In this document: positions 1 through 10,211 of the stretch, one piece after another
Layout of the letters: each line of letters opens with the position of its first letter
Numbering within the stretch: the first letter of the stretch is position 1
Made by a program: the position numbers and the translations under genes
Assembly (NCBI GenBank): GCA_023014485.1
Contig: JAJOZX010000944.1
Coordinates: 321,001 to 385,000, forward strand
Length of the DNA: 64,000 nt
Reading direction: 5' to 3'
From: Bathynomus jamesi
Lineage: Eukaryota; Arthropoda; Malacostraca; Isopoda; Cirolanidae
The notes under the pieces: model-generated
Database searches by the model: none
What the model saw: the letters and a program-made list of their open reading frames with translations, nothing else
Told to the model about the DNA's origin: nothing

Positions 1-184
1 GGGGCGCTAGGAGGGTCATTTGGCCTGGGCTTCAAGCTTAAGGGGGGCCTCAAATTTAGAAACTTTCAAAGTTTGAATATAATGTTTTGCAGTGAAAGTA
101 TTAATTGGGTTTAGCTATGGGCCTCAAAAGCTGGAAGTGGCCCGGGCCTCTGTGGACCTCTGAGAGGGCCTGACCGCAGCTATA

Positions 185-995
185 GATCTTTCAGAAAGGA
201 AATCAGAGATAAAGACACAGATAGAAGGCTAGAAACCAAAGGAGGGCAATTTGGAGATTAAAAATTTGTGCCAGACTCTATCAAAAGCTTTTGATATGTT
301 TGGTGCAGAAAAGTTTCACTGAAATCCCGAAAAGAAGATGACCAAGCGTCAGAGAGATGTGCAAGATCACCAGTAGAGCGTCCCTTGCGGAGCCCATACT
401 GACGATCTGAAAGAAGATTGTGAAAAGAGGTGTGTTTAAGAATCTTCCTATTAAGGATAGATTCAAAAACTTTAGAAAGGCAAGAAATCAAAGCAATTGG
501 ACAATAGTTGGAGGGTTGAGTGTGGTCACCCTTCTTCGGGACAGGCTGAATGAAAACGAATTTCCAGCAGGAAAGGAAAGTACCAGATGAAAAGTAAAAA
601 CGAAAGAGTTTGCCTAGGCAGGGTATCAGCACAGAAGCAGTTCTTGAGAACAGGAGGAGGAACACCATCAGGACCGTACGCCTTCCTAGAGTTGAGCCCA
701 GATGTGGCAGAAAGAACATCTTTGGAAGAGATTCTAACTTCAGACAATTAAATCGGAGGGAGTAGGAGATGGAGGAACAGCACCGGAATCGTCCAGGATT
801 GAGTTGGAGGCGAAAGTTTGAGCGAAGAGTTCAGCTTGGTTAGGAGAAAAGACGGCAACTGAGCCGTCAGAATGGAAAAGAGGAGGGAAAGATGTAAAGT
901 TGCTGGAGAGGTTCTTAGCTGGATGCCAGAAAGAGCGAGAAGAATAAGATTTATAAGAATTACATTGGCTTCACATTTTTGTCGGATGAAAGAAT
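185..995 (-). pseudogene. LINE reverse transcriptase fragment (Jockey/RTE-like)
   Basis: Minus-strand translation gives the front of a non-LTR retrotransposon reverse transcriptase, spread over at least two frames. Visible in order: a region around 740-990 that resembles the linker before the RT, the block YGPDGVPPPVLKNCF near 650-690, PVPKKGDHTQPSNYCPIAL near 500-545, and RQYGLRKGRSTGDLA near 370-410. These match RT blocks 0 to 2 of LINEs. The FADD catalytic block and the endonuclease are absent, so this is a truncated, frameshifted copy. Clade assignment is only by general look of the motifs. Confidence 0.75.
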
Positions 996-1018
996 TTTAG
1001 TTGAGTCGAGAGTCGAGT

Positions 1019-1050
1019 CGTCTCTCTCTCTCACACACACACACACACTT
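1019..1050. repeat. (TC)n/(CA)n microsatellite
   Basis: A short TC run followed by a CA run. Confidence 0.9.
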
Positions 1051-1703
1051 AATATATATTAAATCGATCTATTATTATTTTAAACACTATTGGATTAAAT
1101 TATACAGAATATCTTAGAAAAAAATGCAGGTAAAAGTGCGGTTTAATTTTAAAATTTTCAACCTATTACGTGTTGGATGTATTTCCCAATTGGTTGACTA
1201 AAAGCAATCAAACCACCACAAATTTTCCTCTTTGTAAAAAAAAATAATAATATAATGATAATAAAAAATGTGTGTGTTCTTTTTACATGGTCTTCCACCT
1301 TCGTATATTACTTTGAGTACTACTAATGGTTTTGTTTTTTATTAAAATGATACGTAACAGGTATAATAAATAGGGAAATTTCTTTTTGAAGATGAATTGA
1401 AAAACCTTTATTGATAAAATAACTTATTTATAATATTTGTTTTGACATAAATAATTGTAAAATTGGATTATTTATCTTATTTAATTTGGCCCTTAAGCTT
1501 TAGGGTTTACTGGGCTCTTAATTAAAAAAAACGTAGTTATAATTATTAATAATACATAAATCATGAATAAGAATTATTAGAGTATGTATTAATCTTAAAT
1601 TATATATAAAAACAAATACAAAATCATTATCGAACATATGATACCAAACTATACAAAGAAATCAATGTTACACACGAGAAATAAGTAATAGTAACAGGGT
1701 TGG

Positions 1704-1742
<39 letters not shown>

Positions 1743-2069
1743 GATTTATTTGATTTTTTCTCCATGTTCAAGATACACTGAAAAAACAAGTAAAAAAGAT
1801 CCTTTTCATTCCTAGAAGTTCCTATAGCAACAATAACATGAAGTAATTGAAGCAAACTATTGTATTAGCTATTTAAACAGCTAAGTCGTCTTCGAGGTTG
1901 GATAAGAAATTGCACCTTTGCAATATGCGGAAGCTGCCAGTTTGTGAATATATCTAAGATTTATTCTAGGCCTAGAGTGCAACAGTTGTTGCAATGAGCA
2001 CCGTGTGAGTACGAGGAAACCAAGGGCAACACTCGGGTTAGGCTAACAGTTAAAAAGAGGTTTCTTAAC
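1051..2069. other. AT-rich DNA, no gene seen
   Basis: No recognisable coding, RNA or repeat-family signal on either strand. The only striking feature is a poly-T tract at about 1708-1736. Confidence 0.6.
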
Positions 2070-2071
2070 TA

Positions 2072-2642
2072 CCGGGTGTCCGAGAATTAATTGTACAATT
2101 TTTGGCTGTTATTAAAAGTCAACCATGAAGTGTAGAAATTCCAGTGTTGTCCCATTTTACAGAGAATCTCATTAAGTTTTTTCTGATACCACGTTTTGAC
2201 AAGTTTTTTAGAAATGTACGTGGGTGACAGACATTGATGATTTAAAAGCAAGAATCACAGCTGCTATTGAGCGAATTGATGTGGATATGCTGCAGCGTAC
2301 ATGGCAACATTTGGAGATTCGATTGGATGTTTTGCGAATCACTAATGGTGCACATATCGAATGTTTGTAACAACGTTACTTTAATAAAAGAAACTTTTGA
2401 AAATACAGATTCTAAATAATCTTGTTTAAGAATTTTACGTGTTATCAAGAATTTTATTAAAAGATGAAATTGTACAGATAATGTTCGGACACACTGGAAT
2501 TTCTAAAAAACTTGTCACAACTTGGTATCAGAAAAAACTTAATGAGATTCTCTGTAAAATGGGACAACACTGGAATTTCTACACTTCATGGTTGACTTTT
2601 AATAACAGCCAAAAATTGTACAGATAATTCTCGGACACCCTG
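2072..2642 (+). mobile_element. Mariner-like element with an extra inverted left end
   Basis: The termini read CCGGGTGTCCGAG on the left and, reversed, CAGGGTGTCCGAG on the right, flanked by TA on both sides (2070-2071 and 2643-2644), as expected for Tc1/mariner. The first ~140 bp are repeated inverted at 2498-2642. A second, internal terminus-like sequence (GATAATGTTCGGACACAC, near 2478-2496) lies before the inverted copy. The order is therefore left end, transposase tail, right-end remnant, inverted left end. Only the tail of the transposase remains, so it is non-autonomous. Confidence 0.8.
2221..2370 (+). pseudogene. Mariner-like transposase C-terminus
   Basis: Forty-nine codons remain open up to a TAA at 2368-2370. 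The stretch reads DDLKARITAAIERID, then DMLQRTWQHLEIRLD, and ends GAHIECL. This is the usual end of IS630/Tc1/mariner-type transposases (alpha-helical tail, then N-G-x-H-I-E), and it resembles the tails of the copies at 14.5, 18.3 and 38.7 kb. The DDE catalytic core is missing, so no activity is expected. Confidence 0.8.
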
Positions 2643-2644
2643 TA

Positions 2645-3522
2645 CCTATATTACGATAATAATTTATATATATGGAATGATAAAGATGTTACGCCTCTCC
2701 ATTTTTCTTTTATTTTTATAGTATAGATCCAATTTTTAATTAGGATAAAATGTCAAATATCTTAAAAAAAACAAATGTTTTTTGCTATACATTTAATAAG
2801 CTACACTAACACTGTATAAAATCAATTTATTTAATTTGAGCCACGAGGCCGTAAAATTAGCATTCCTTTTCAAAACTTTCAGTCAGCATTAGGGCTCAAG
2901 AGCTACTATAGTATATACTATACTTTTCATTTGTAATTTAGAAATACTGCGTATATATTTTTATTTAAGTTTCAACTCCATAATTCTTTGCTTTGGGTCA
3001 GCAAATTAAACTATCATGATCAGATGACCTTAAATGTTTTCTACGAATGAAATATTTGTTTTATATCAAATCAGTGGAATAAAAATTGAAATTAATTATT
3101 GATGCTTTATAGAAATAATAAATATGTTCTCCGAATGTTTATTCACTTTAGGCCAGTGGCTATTAGGATTTTAATTAATGTTTAAAAAAAGGTTAACGCG
3201 GATATCTTAATTTGTTACTATAATCAATAGAGCTATAAGTAAATTGGAAAACCTCGTTTTATTGAAAAATAAACAGCAAAGTTCATTACCATTCTTTATG
3301 TATTACCTCCACTGTAGTGATTAATTAGTAGTTTTCGCGGTTTATCATTTATTTTCATCCATATACCGATTTAAAAAACCATTTAATTTAAATCAACCAA
3401 CCCTGAAGAGTAATGTACACATTTAACCCTAGATTTTTATTTGGATTAAATATACACTACTACTGTATTACTTATTCATATTGGTATACACTTGGGTGTT
3501 TTTTTTTTTTTTTTTTTTTCAG
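2645..3522. other. AT-rich DNA, no gene seen
   Basis: No supported feature. A poly-T run at about 3500-3519 ends the segment and would serve as a polypyrimidine tract if the exon call that follows is right. Confidence 0.5.
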
Positions 3523-3872
3523 AAGACGTACAGGTATAGGCAAGACTACGTAATAACTGAAAACAAAGCAAGTTTCTTCCGACTGCATAAGGTATGTAAT
3601 GTGCAGGAAATAAATTTTTTTTTAAATTTTGCCCACAGAACAATCTGCGTCAGGTTGGTCCTCCTGTTCCTTACCGATTTTATGTACGAGTCGAAGACCT
3701 CGATGTCTCAGGGATATCAGTGTCTTTGCGAAAGTTTTATGAATAGAACAGTTCGGCTCAACTTTGTTTCTAATTATCATCCATTTTTAGCATAAACAGA
3801 CTATTAATAATCTCCGCTTGACGCTGTGGTACAGACTGGATTGGATTCATAGCCGCGATGGAAAGCTCCGAG
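3523..3872 (+). CDS. Candidate host-gene exons, product unknown
   Basis: Three coding-looking blocks carry splice-like borders. Block 1 (3523-3591) follows a poly-T tract and CAG, and ends AAG before GTATGT. It reads 23 codons including YVITENKASFFRLHK. A 47-nt gap ending CCCACAG leads to block 2 (3639 on), which reads QVGPPVPYRFYVRVEDLDVS in phase with block 1 and meets a stop at 3744-3746. Block 3 (3791-3872) follows TTTTTAG and ends before GTAAGC. It reads NLRLTLWYRLDWIHSRDGKL. I do not recognise the protein. The exit from block 2 to block 3 has no strong donor, so the model is incomplete. It could be chance. Confidence 0.3.
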
Positions 3873-4740
3873 GTAAGCACTTTAGCTAACCAGGGTATCG
3901 ATCGGATACTTAATTAAAATTGGCAATGGCCGAGTAGTACATTAAAGAATTCAACAAGAAGAGTGGAAGAAAATTTCACCGATTTCCATTAAAAGAATTA
4001 AGGGGGACAACCTTGTTTTGTGAAAGAAATAAATGTCTTGATATCAGTCGATGAAAAGTTTTTTGTAAGCAAATTTTGTTTACGAAATGTTATTTTTCAT
4101 AGTAAAAAGAACTAGAAGACCGTCTTCACACGGGTTCACCAACTCTCAGAACATGCAACAAACAATCTTACACGTAAGAATACAAATGAAACAAACGAAT
4201 TATTATTGGTTGCAAAAAAAAATTTTTTTTTGATTTAGTAAAATTTAATTTTCAGAAGACGCACATAAACATTATATATACAAACGCTTCTAAAATATGA
4301 AAACTCTACAACAACGATTAAGGAAAAGCTATACCCATACTTCACTTTGACCCTGCGTAGATGAACAAATATTCTTTGAACAATATTTAACCTTCGTCTT
4401 TCAATGCTTCTCCAGCGACGTGAAAAGAATTTATTCTGCGCACTTTATAGGCGAAATCAATTCTTTAAGTCTCACTCGACGCGCGTCACGGGTTTGGAAG
4501 GCAAAGACGACAAGGTCAGCCTCCTTTATACTTTGAAAACATAAGAAACCGTCAACATTGAAGTTCATGTGATCAGTTTTGTCAATTCTCTCTTTCCTCA
4601 CTTCGCAAAAGCCAAAAAGGGAATGGAAGAGACACAAACAGACGATTTTCTCTACAAACATTATTATTACCGTGTTTACATTAAGACATTTGGGCCAAAT
4701 TAATGTTAGAGAAGATAGTGTACACGCAATATATATACTG
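3873..4740. other. No gene seen
   Basis: Open frames here are short and have no recognisable motif. No repeat family was recognised. Confidence 0.5.
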
Positions 4741-4747
4741 TATGTGT

Positions 4748-4779
<32 letters not shown>

Positions 4780-4780
4780 T
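4741..4780. repeat. (CA)n microsatellite
   Basis: Nearly pure CA run of about 40 bp, interrupted once. Confidence 0.9.
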
Positions 4781-4954
4781 TGCCTCGATTAAATCGATAT
4801 ATATTTATTTATTCTTTTTTAAATTCAGCTGAAGCGACAGTAGTAGTTTTAGCTTTGTTTGGACAATCTCTCCAAATTAGAAGTCTGACTAATCACCTTT
4901 TTTTAAGTCATATACTGTACATATATACATATATACACACATTCTTTCTTTTAG

Positions 4955-6300
4955 ACGAGTTTGAACGACGGTTCAGGATCGACCTGCGGTCGACCCCTCT
5001 GCATCATCCCGCCTCATTTGTGGGATTTGGTGGAGGGAATTGCTGCCTGATCTCCTCCTGCCCTCGTTGTCAGTCACGCATGGCTGGTCAGGGACTTTGC
5101 GCAGGAATCTATCCAACTGGTTCTTATAGTTATTCAGGTCGGTGTGCTGGAGATTCCTCATTTCTTTCGGTAAGACATTGAAAAGCTTTAGGCTTCGTAT
5201 TCTGAGGGTATTTTCCATCCTCGTTTTCATGGCCCCTTGTCCCACGGCAGCTGGAACCGTACAAAATCTGCCTCTTCTCTCATTACAGTTTCTATTTCAT
5301 TTCTAAGGTTAGGGACAGAGCCCTCAAGTATTTTCCATATATATTATTGTGTACCGCTCGCGACTTCTTTCGAGAGAGTAGAGTTGCAGAGATTTAGTCG
5401 AAATCAGTAGTCTTCACCTTCCGTTTCTTCTATCCCAAATGTAAAAGTCCTTTGTATAGCTTCAATGTTCGCAATGTCTCGTTTTCTGTATGGGCTTGAG
5501 AGTACTGAGCAATACTCAATTATTGGTAGGACTAGACTTCCATAATTTGAGTATGTTTGTTTTTATGCTGCGGAAGCTCCTCCAGATGATTCCCATTATT
5601 TTTTTAGCAGTTGTAATTTTGATGTTATAGTGCTCTCTGAATTCTGCATCCGACGACATTATTACTCCAAGATCCCTGACTTGTGGATTTGGTGTAATCT
5701 GTTTGGCTTGCGGAGTTTTGTACCCTTTTTCCTGTAGCTCCTTGTTATTACCATATCTTAGAAGTTGGAATTTTTATTCGTTGAACTTCATATTGTTGTC
5801 TTGTGCCCACTGGAATAACGTTTCAATGTCGTTTTGTAATTTTCTTATGTCATCTTCGTTCAATATTTCCTTACATATCTTTGTGTCATCTGCGAAACAT
5901 GATACAATACTGTCATTATCTGCATCAATATCTGCAATCATTATTATGAATAAGGGAGCTAATACTGTCCCTTGTGGGACAGAGCTCCCGACTTCCGATT
6001 TAACACCGTTTACCACCACTCTTTGCGTCAAGAAATTAAATATCCACCTTCCTAGCTTTCCAGTAATTCCTGTATTCTTAAGTTTGTGTGCTATGATTCC
6101 ATGGTCACATTTATCGAAGGCTTTAGCAAAATCGTGTGTATTACATCTATGTTTTGTCCTCGACACAATGTTTCCAGTATTTTCTCCTGGTGGTCTAGTA
6201 GCTGTGATAGGCATGATCTTCCAGCCATGAAACCATGTTAATTTGGGTTGTATGTCTTTTTCTTGTAGGTAATAGGTAGTTTTGCCTCTAATTACACAGG
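4955..6300 (-). pseudogene. LINE reverse transcriptase, C-terminal half
   Basis: Minus-strand RT of the same LINE family as at 16.3-20 kb. From 6214 down: HDFAKAFDKCDHGIIAHKL (first catalytic aspartate block), NTGITGKLGRWIFNFL, SSVPQGTVLAPLFIIM, and CFADDTKI with the catalytic DD, then WAQDNNMKF. After frameshifts the C-terminal tail appears at 5245-4973 as SLKLFNVLPKEMRNL and LDRFLRKVPDQP. The sequence ends near 4955 next to a (TA/CA) tract, consistent with a LINE 3-prime end. The catalytic residues are present but the frame is broken in several places. Confidence 0.85.
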
Positions 6301-6570
6301 CCTGCGAATGAGAACTTTGTAAGAGTTGTTTTCTTACTAATAACTGATTTTATATAATTCAACTACGCTGATTTCGAATAACTTGTCCATTATTTTTTTT
6401 TTTTTCTATCACGTAAGGATTTTCTGCAAAGTGGAAGGGGAAAAAAAACAACATAAATAAGTATTATTTATTTCAATTTACATTAGGTACCTATTTCGAT
6501 TTGTTATACTAATTACAAATGCAAACAACTTTAAAAAGAAAGACTATTAACGTCAATTACATATTCATCT

Positions 6571-7351
6571 TTATTTGTCCCGAGTTTTCTTGCGAGATCT
6601 ATGCCTTTTAGTCTCGAATGTACGCGATGTTCCTTTTCTTTTATGTAATAATTCTGGAGTATCTCGTTTCAACATCCATCAGTAATCAGCCATCATGCTG
6701 ATGTCCCACCTTCCCTGATATTTCCATTTCTTTGATGTCATGGTGAAACCGTTCTCTTTGTTCTTCGCCGAGTGCTCCGAGATTCTCAGGGAAGTAATCC
6801 AAGTGTGAAGGCAAGAAATGTAATTTTAAACTCTATTACAACCCAACTCTTTAAACTTATTTAGCATGTTGTTCACAATGTTTTGGTAATTTGGGTTCTT
6901 GTTGATACCCAAAAATTTGCTGATAACATCCTTAAAAGCAATCCACGCTTCTTTTTCAAGATTGGGTGAACACTTTGAAAGAACAATGAACAAAGTCAGT
7001 TTTTTAATCTGAGGACCATCGAAAATTCCTTCTTTCAATTTTGCTTCCGAAAGATTTGGGAATTTACCACACAGATACTTAAAACAATCGCCATCTTCGT
7101 CCAAAGCCTTAACAAACTGCTTCATCAAGCCCAATTTTATGTGAAGCGGAGATAAAAGGATTTTCTTCGTGTCAACCAAACTTTCACGTTGAATGTTTTT
7201 AGAATCAGGTGTCAGTCAGATTGACTCTGCGTGGCCATTCCCTTTTTATTCAGAGCTGAATTCTTGCTCGGCTATCCCATTCACACAAAAAACATTGAAA
7301 CTTCCTATAACCTGGTTGTTGACCTAACAACATACAAATCACTTTTAAGTC
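6571..7351 (-). pseudogene. Orphan multicopy arthropod ORF family, broken copy
   Basis: Read from 7351 down, blocks occur in shifting frames: GYRKFQCFLCEWDSRARI, KREWPRR, then 118 open codons at 7179-6826 starting with KKILLSPLHIKLGLMKQFVK and containing KLKEGIFDGPQIKKL. After a frameshift come SLKLHFLPSHLDYFPENLG and RERFHHDIKEMEI, and after another the tail YQGRWDISMMADY, stop, WMLKRDTPELLHKR, ending at a stop at 6571. The order matches a large uncharacterised protein family that I recall from many arthropod genomes (C-x2-C-E-W-D, LGLMKxFVKA, HxDxFPENLG, RFHxDI). Function is unknown. There are at least three frameshifts and four stops. Confidence 0.75.
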
Positions 7352-7579
7352 TCAAAAATAACAAATAATATACTATCTATATTTTTTTTTTTCAAATTTA
7401 ATTTGTAAGATAGACGATCTTAACTGGAAAGGCATGTGGCATGAGACGAAAGAATCTGTTTTGAACGCAGTGAAAGCGTAAGCAAAGGAAAGGCAATCTC
7501 GCTTCACAAATGCAAATTTAATTTGTGTTCGAGCGTAATATAATTTAGGGGAACAGAGCCTCAAACAAAATGTAATAAT

Positions 7580-7640
7580 GAGGTTGTTTAACCTCCTTCG
7601 CAGCATCTAAGGTCATATGAGGGAGGGGACCTCCTCCTTA
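7580..7640 (-). repeat. SINE tail fragment (5S-SINE type)
   Basis: On the minus strand it carries CATATGACCTTAGATG and GCGAAGGAGGTTAAACAAC, the 3-prime module shared with the copies at 8841, 36345, 45403 and 47524. Confidence 0.75.
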
Positions 7641-7899
7641 CGGCTTTGATTCAGACACTGTCACAGAATTATCCTCTTCATCTGAAACTGTCTCCGAGAG
7701 CGAGATTCTTATTTTTAATTTCAGCTCATAATTTTCTCCTCTTTGAATATTTTGACAAGCGTCACAGTTTCTTGAAGCTTTGATATTATAATGATGCGTT
7801 AATTTTCTTTTCTTTAACCAGATTTTCACTAAGAGAGAGAGAGAGAGAGAGAGAAGGAAGGAAAAGAAGTACCTCAAAAGGCCTTGCGGCCCATACCGA

Positions 7900-8109
7900 G
7901 GTGGTACCAATGGCAACGGGTGCCACGGAAAATTTTCTACACACTCAAATAGTGTGCAAAATTTGGTCTAACCTTTTCTTGAACTGATCCACAGAGGAAC
8001 TGTTCACAACTTCCGAAGGTAACCTGTTCTATGTGTCACAGATCTTATACGTAAAGTAATTCCCACACACACTAGTCCTAAACCGTTTCAAATCCAACTT
8101 CCAACCATT

Positions 8110-8148
<39 letters not shown>

Positions 8149-8215
8149 CCAATAGTAGTAAAAGGCTTTATATTTTAAACCAAGATAAGAACACTCAGAC
8201 AACATCCGCAACTCG
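7900..8215 (-). pseudogene. LINE reverse transcriptase C-terminal fragment
   Basis: Minus strand, near 8110 to 7960, reads WKLDLKRFRTSVCGNYFTYK, then NRLPSEVVNSSSVDQFKKRL. This is the RT tail of CR1/L2-like LINEs (basic strand, W-N-x-L-P, F-K-x-R-L-D); compare WNNLPASVV near 55750. One stop interrupts it. A (GA)n tract lies directly upstream in the coding direction. Confidence 0.7.
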
Positions 8216-8609
8216 TTACCCGATCTTGTGAGGGTGTCCCCCCAAAGTCACCCGAGCCCGAGCAATAACAGGATGAGGGAACTGGTTCAACGCAACCCGG
8301 TGTTAGCAGCTGAAAGCAAACTGACCGCCCAGAGTCCGACACAGTATCCTATAGGTAAGGGAGCTCTTTTAACCAAATTTTTTTTTTTTAATCCCTAATT
8401 TGAAAGTGTAATGAACTTTCTTCGGTTTATAAAAAATTAAGTAAATATTAAAAAGAAGCAAAATTAGAAGGAATACATTAAGATTGAAACTGCACAAATA
8501 CTTACACGTATTCTTCTCATTGCTGCTACGATTTCCACCCTGCTCGTGGGTCGAGGGACATCCAATGTTCCAATGTACTGAAAAAAAAAAAATTTGCATT
8601 TACACAACT

Positions 8610-8611
<2 letters not shown>
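8216..8611. other. No gene seen
   Basis: No supported feature before the long (GA)n tract. Confidence 0.5.
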
Positions 8612-8694
<83 letters not shown>

Positions 8695-8840
8695 CTCGCA
8701 CTACTTTAATTCTGGATTAACATTTTCGTTACCAGCAGTAGTAGCAGTAGTAGTAGCGTATGGTAGTGTTCCACTATTACGGATCACAGGACAACTACCA
8801 CTTTCAGGTACTATTAATAAATAATAATAATAATAATTTT

Positions 8841-9007
8841 AGGGTTTGTTTAACCCCCGTAACATCTATATGGTTTATATGACGGAGGGGACCTACAGGT
8901 TCACGTGAGATCCGAACTATCTATGGGTCGCTGCATCATCAGCCGCATCTAACCTCGCTGATCTAACGGGAAGCGGTGTTGCAAAGTGGTAACGACGTAG
9001 CCCTCCC
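8841..9007 (-). repeat. 5S rRNA-derived SINE
   Basis: Minus-strand head GGGCTACGTCGTTACCAC is followed by GATCAGCGAGGTTAGATG, which resembles the 5S rRNA 5-prime half and box A region. Next come GTTCGGATCTCACGTGAACC and CTGTAGGTCCCCTCCGTCAT, then GGGGTTAAACAAACCC and an (AAT)n tail at 8818-8837. Head, core, tail module and simple-repeat end are all present. Confidence 0.8.
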
Positions 9008-9039
9008 ACGATAATCCGAACCCGTGGGACCCGCATACA

Positions 9040-9850
9040 CATTTAGTCTATGGACACTAAACTAACCTAACCTGGAGGAGTCCCTTCAGTTAGGTCAAGT
9101 TATATAAATTAGATGTAAATGATATTTAAACTAATGGCGATAGTTTTTCCTATTGCAAGATCCGTTTTGGTTCTTCAAAATTTGATAATAAGGGAAGAGC
9201 AACTAACTGTCCTGCTACCTTCTGCAACTAAAGAAGGGGGGATTCATTCCAGTGTAAGGACATTTCAAACTACAGCTACTCTTTACGTTAATAACCTTGA
9301 ACCCTTTACTAAATACATTTACAGTATTACATAATGTGAAAGTTCCATAAAAACTCTCCATATATAATATATATATATATATAAAAGAATAGATGACTGA
9401 ACTGCAAAAAAATCTACGCTGCCATCGTACCACATTTGATTTATTTTCCCATAATAAAACTTCAATTTAGAGAAAAGTGGAAAAGGGGAACCCTTTTTTT
9501 TTTTCAAAATAAAATTCGCTTCAAAATTGAATTCCACTTAGGAAGAGTCTCCTACAAAAATATATTCTACTCGAATGAGCAGCGTATTATTTAAATAATA
9601 ATAAATTTTAAAATTTTGAAAATGTAAGAGTACACACTGATTTCATCTATAATAATAATAAGAGCCATGGCAATATCGTACTGTTAAGGTTCCAGTGTCG
9701 TATAGCTGAACAATGTAAATGTCCCTTATGCGAAGTGTATGGAAATGAAGTTTACTTCTACTCGTTTACGAGTGCCACGAGAAAGGACTGTATTATAATC
9801 TGCGGTACTTATTCGCTGAAGGGTTTATAAACAACAAATTTCCATTTCAA
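9040..9850. other. No gene seen
   Basis: AT-rich; a short (TA)n lies at 9361-9382. Open frames are short and carry no motif. Confidence 0.5.
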
Positions 9851-9856
9851 ATACCA

Positions 9857-10147
9857 AAAAAAATAAATAATAATAAATAAATAAATAATAATAAATAAAT
9901 AATAATAAATAATAATAAATAAATAATAATAATAAATAAATAAATAATAATAAATAAATAATAATAAATAAATAAATAATAATAAATAAATAAATAATAA
10001 TAAATAAATAAATAAAAATAATAATAAATAAATAATAATAATAAATAAATAATAATAATAAATAAATAAATAATAAAAATAAATAAATAATAATAAATAA
10101 ATAAATAAAATAAATAAATAAATAAATAAATAATAAAATATTTTATT

Positions 10148-10178
<31 letters not shown>

Positions 10179-10211
10179 TATATATATATTATAATATATA
10201 TATATATATAT
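9857..10211. repeat. (AATA)n/(AAT)n and (TA)n simple repeat
   Basis: About 280 bp of mixed AAT and AAAT units, followed by about 60 bp of imperfect TA. Confidence 0.95.

Larger units (their letters stand above)
7833..8692. repeat. (GA)n microsatellites (three blocks)
   Basis: GA runs at about 7833-7854, 8113-8145 and 8612-8692. The last is about 80 bp and nearly pure. Confidence 0.95.

Noticed and set aside
4579..5181. Plus-strand 200-codon ORF
   Set aside because: Runs through a CA repeat and the antisense of a LINE tail; no motif.
5703..6230. Plus-strand 175-codon ORF
   Set aside because: Antisense of the minus-strand reverse transcriptase, whose motifs are clear.
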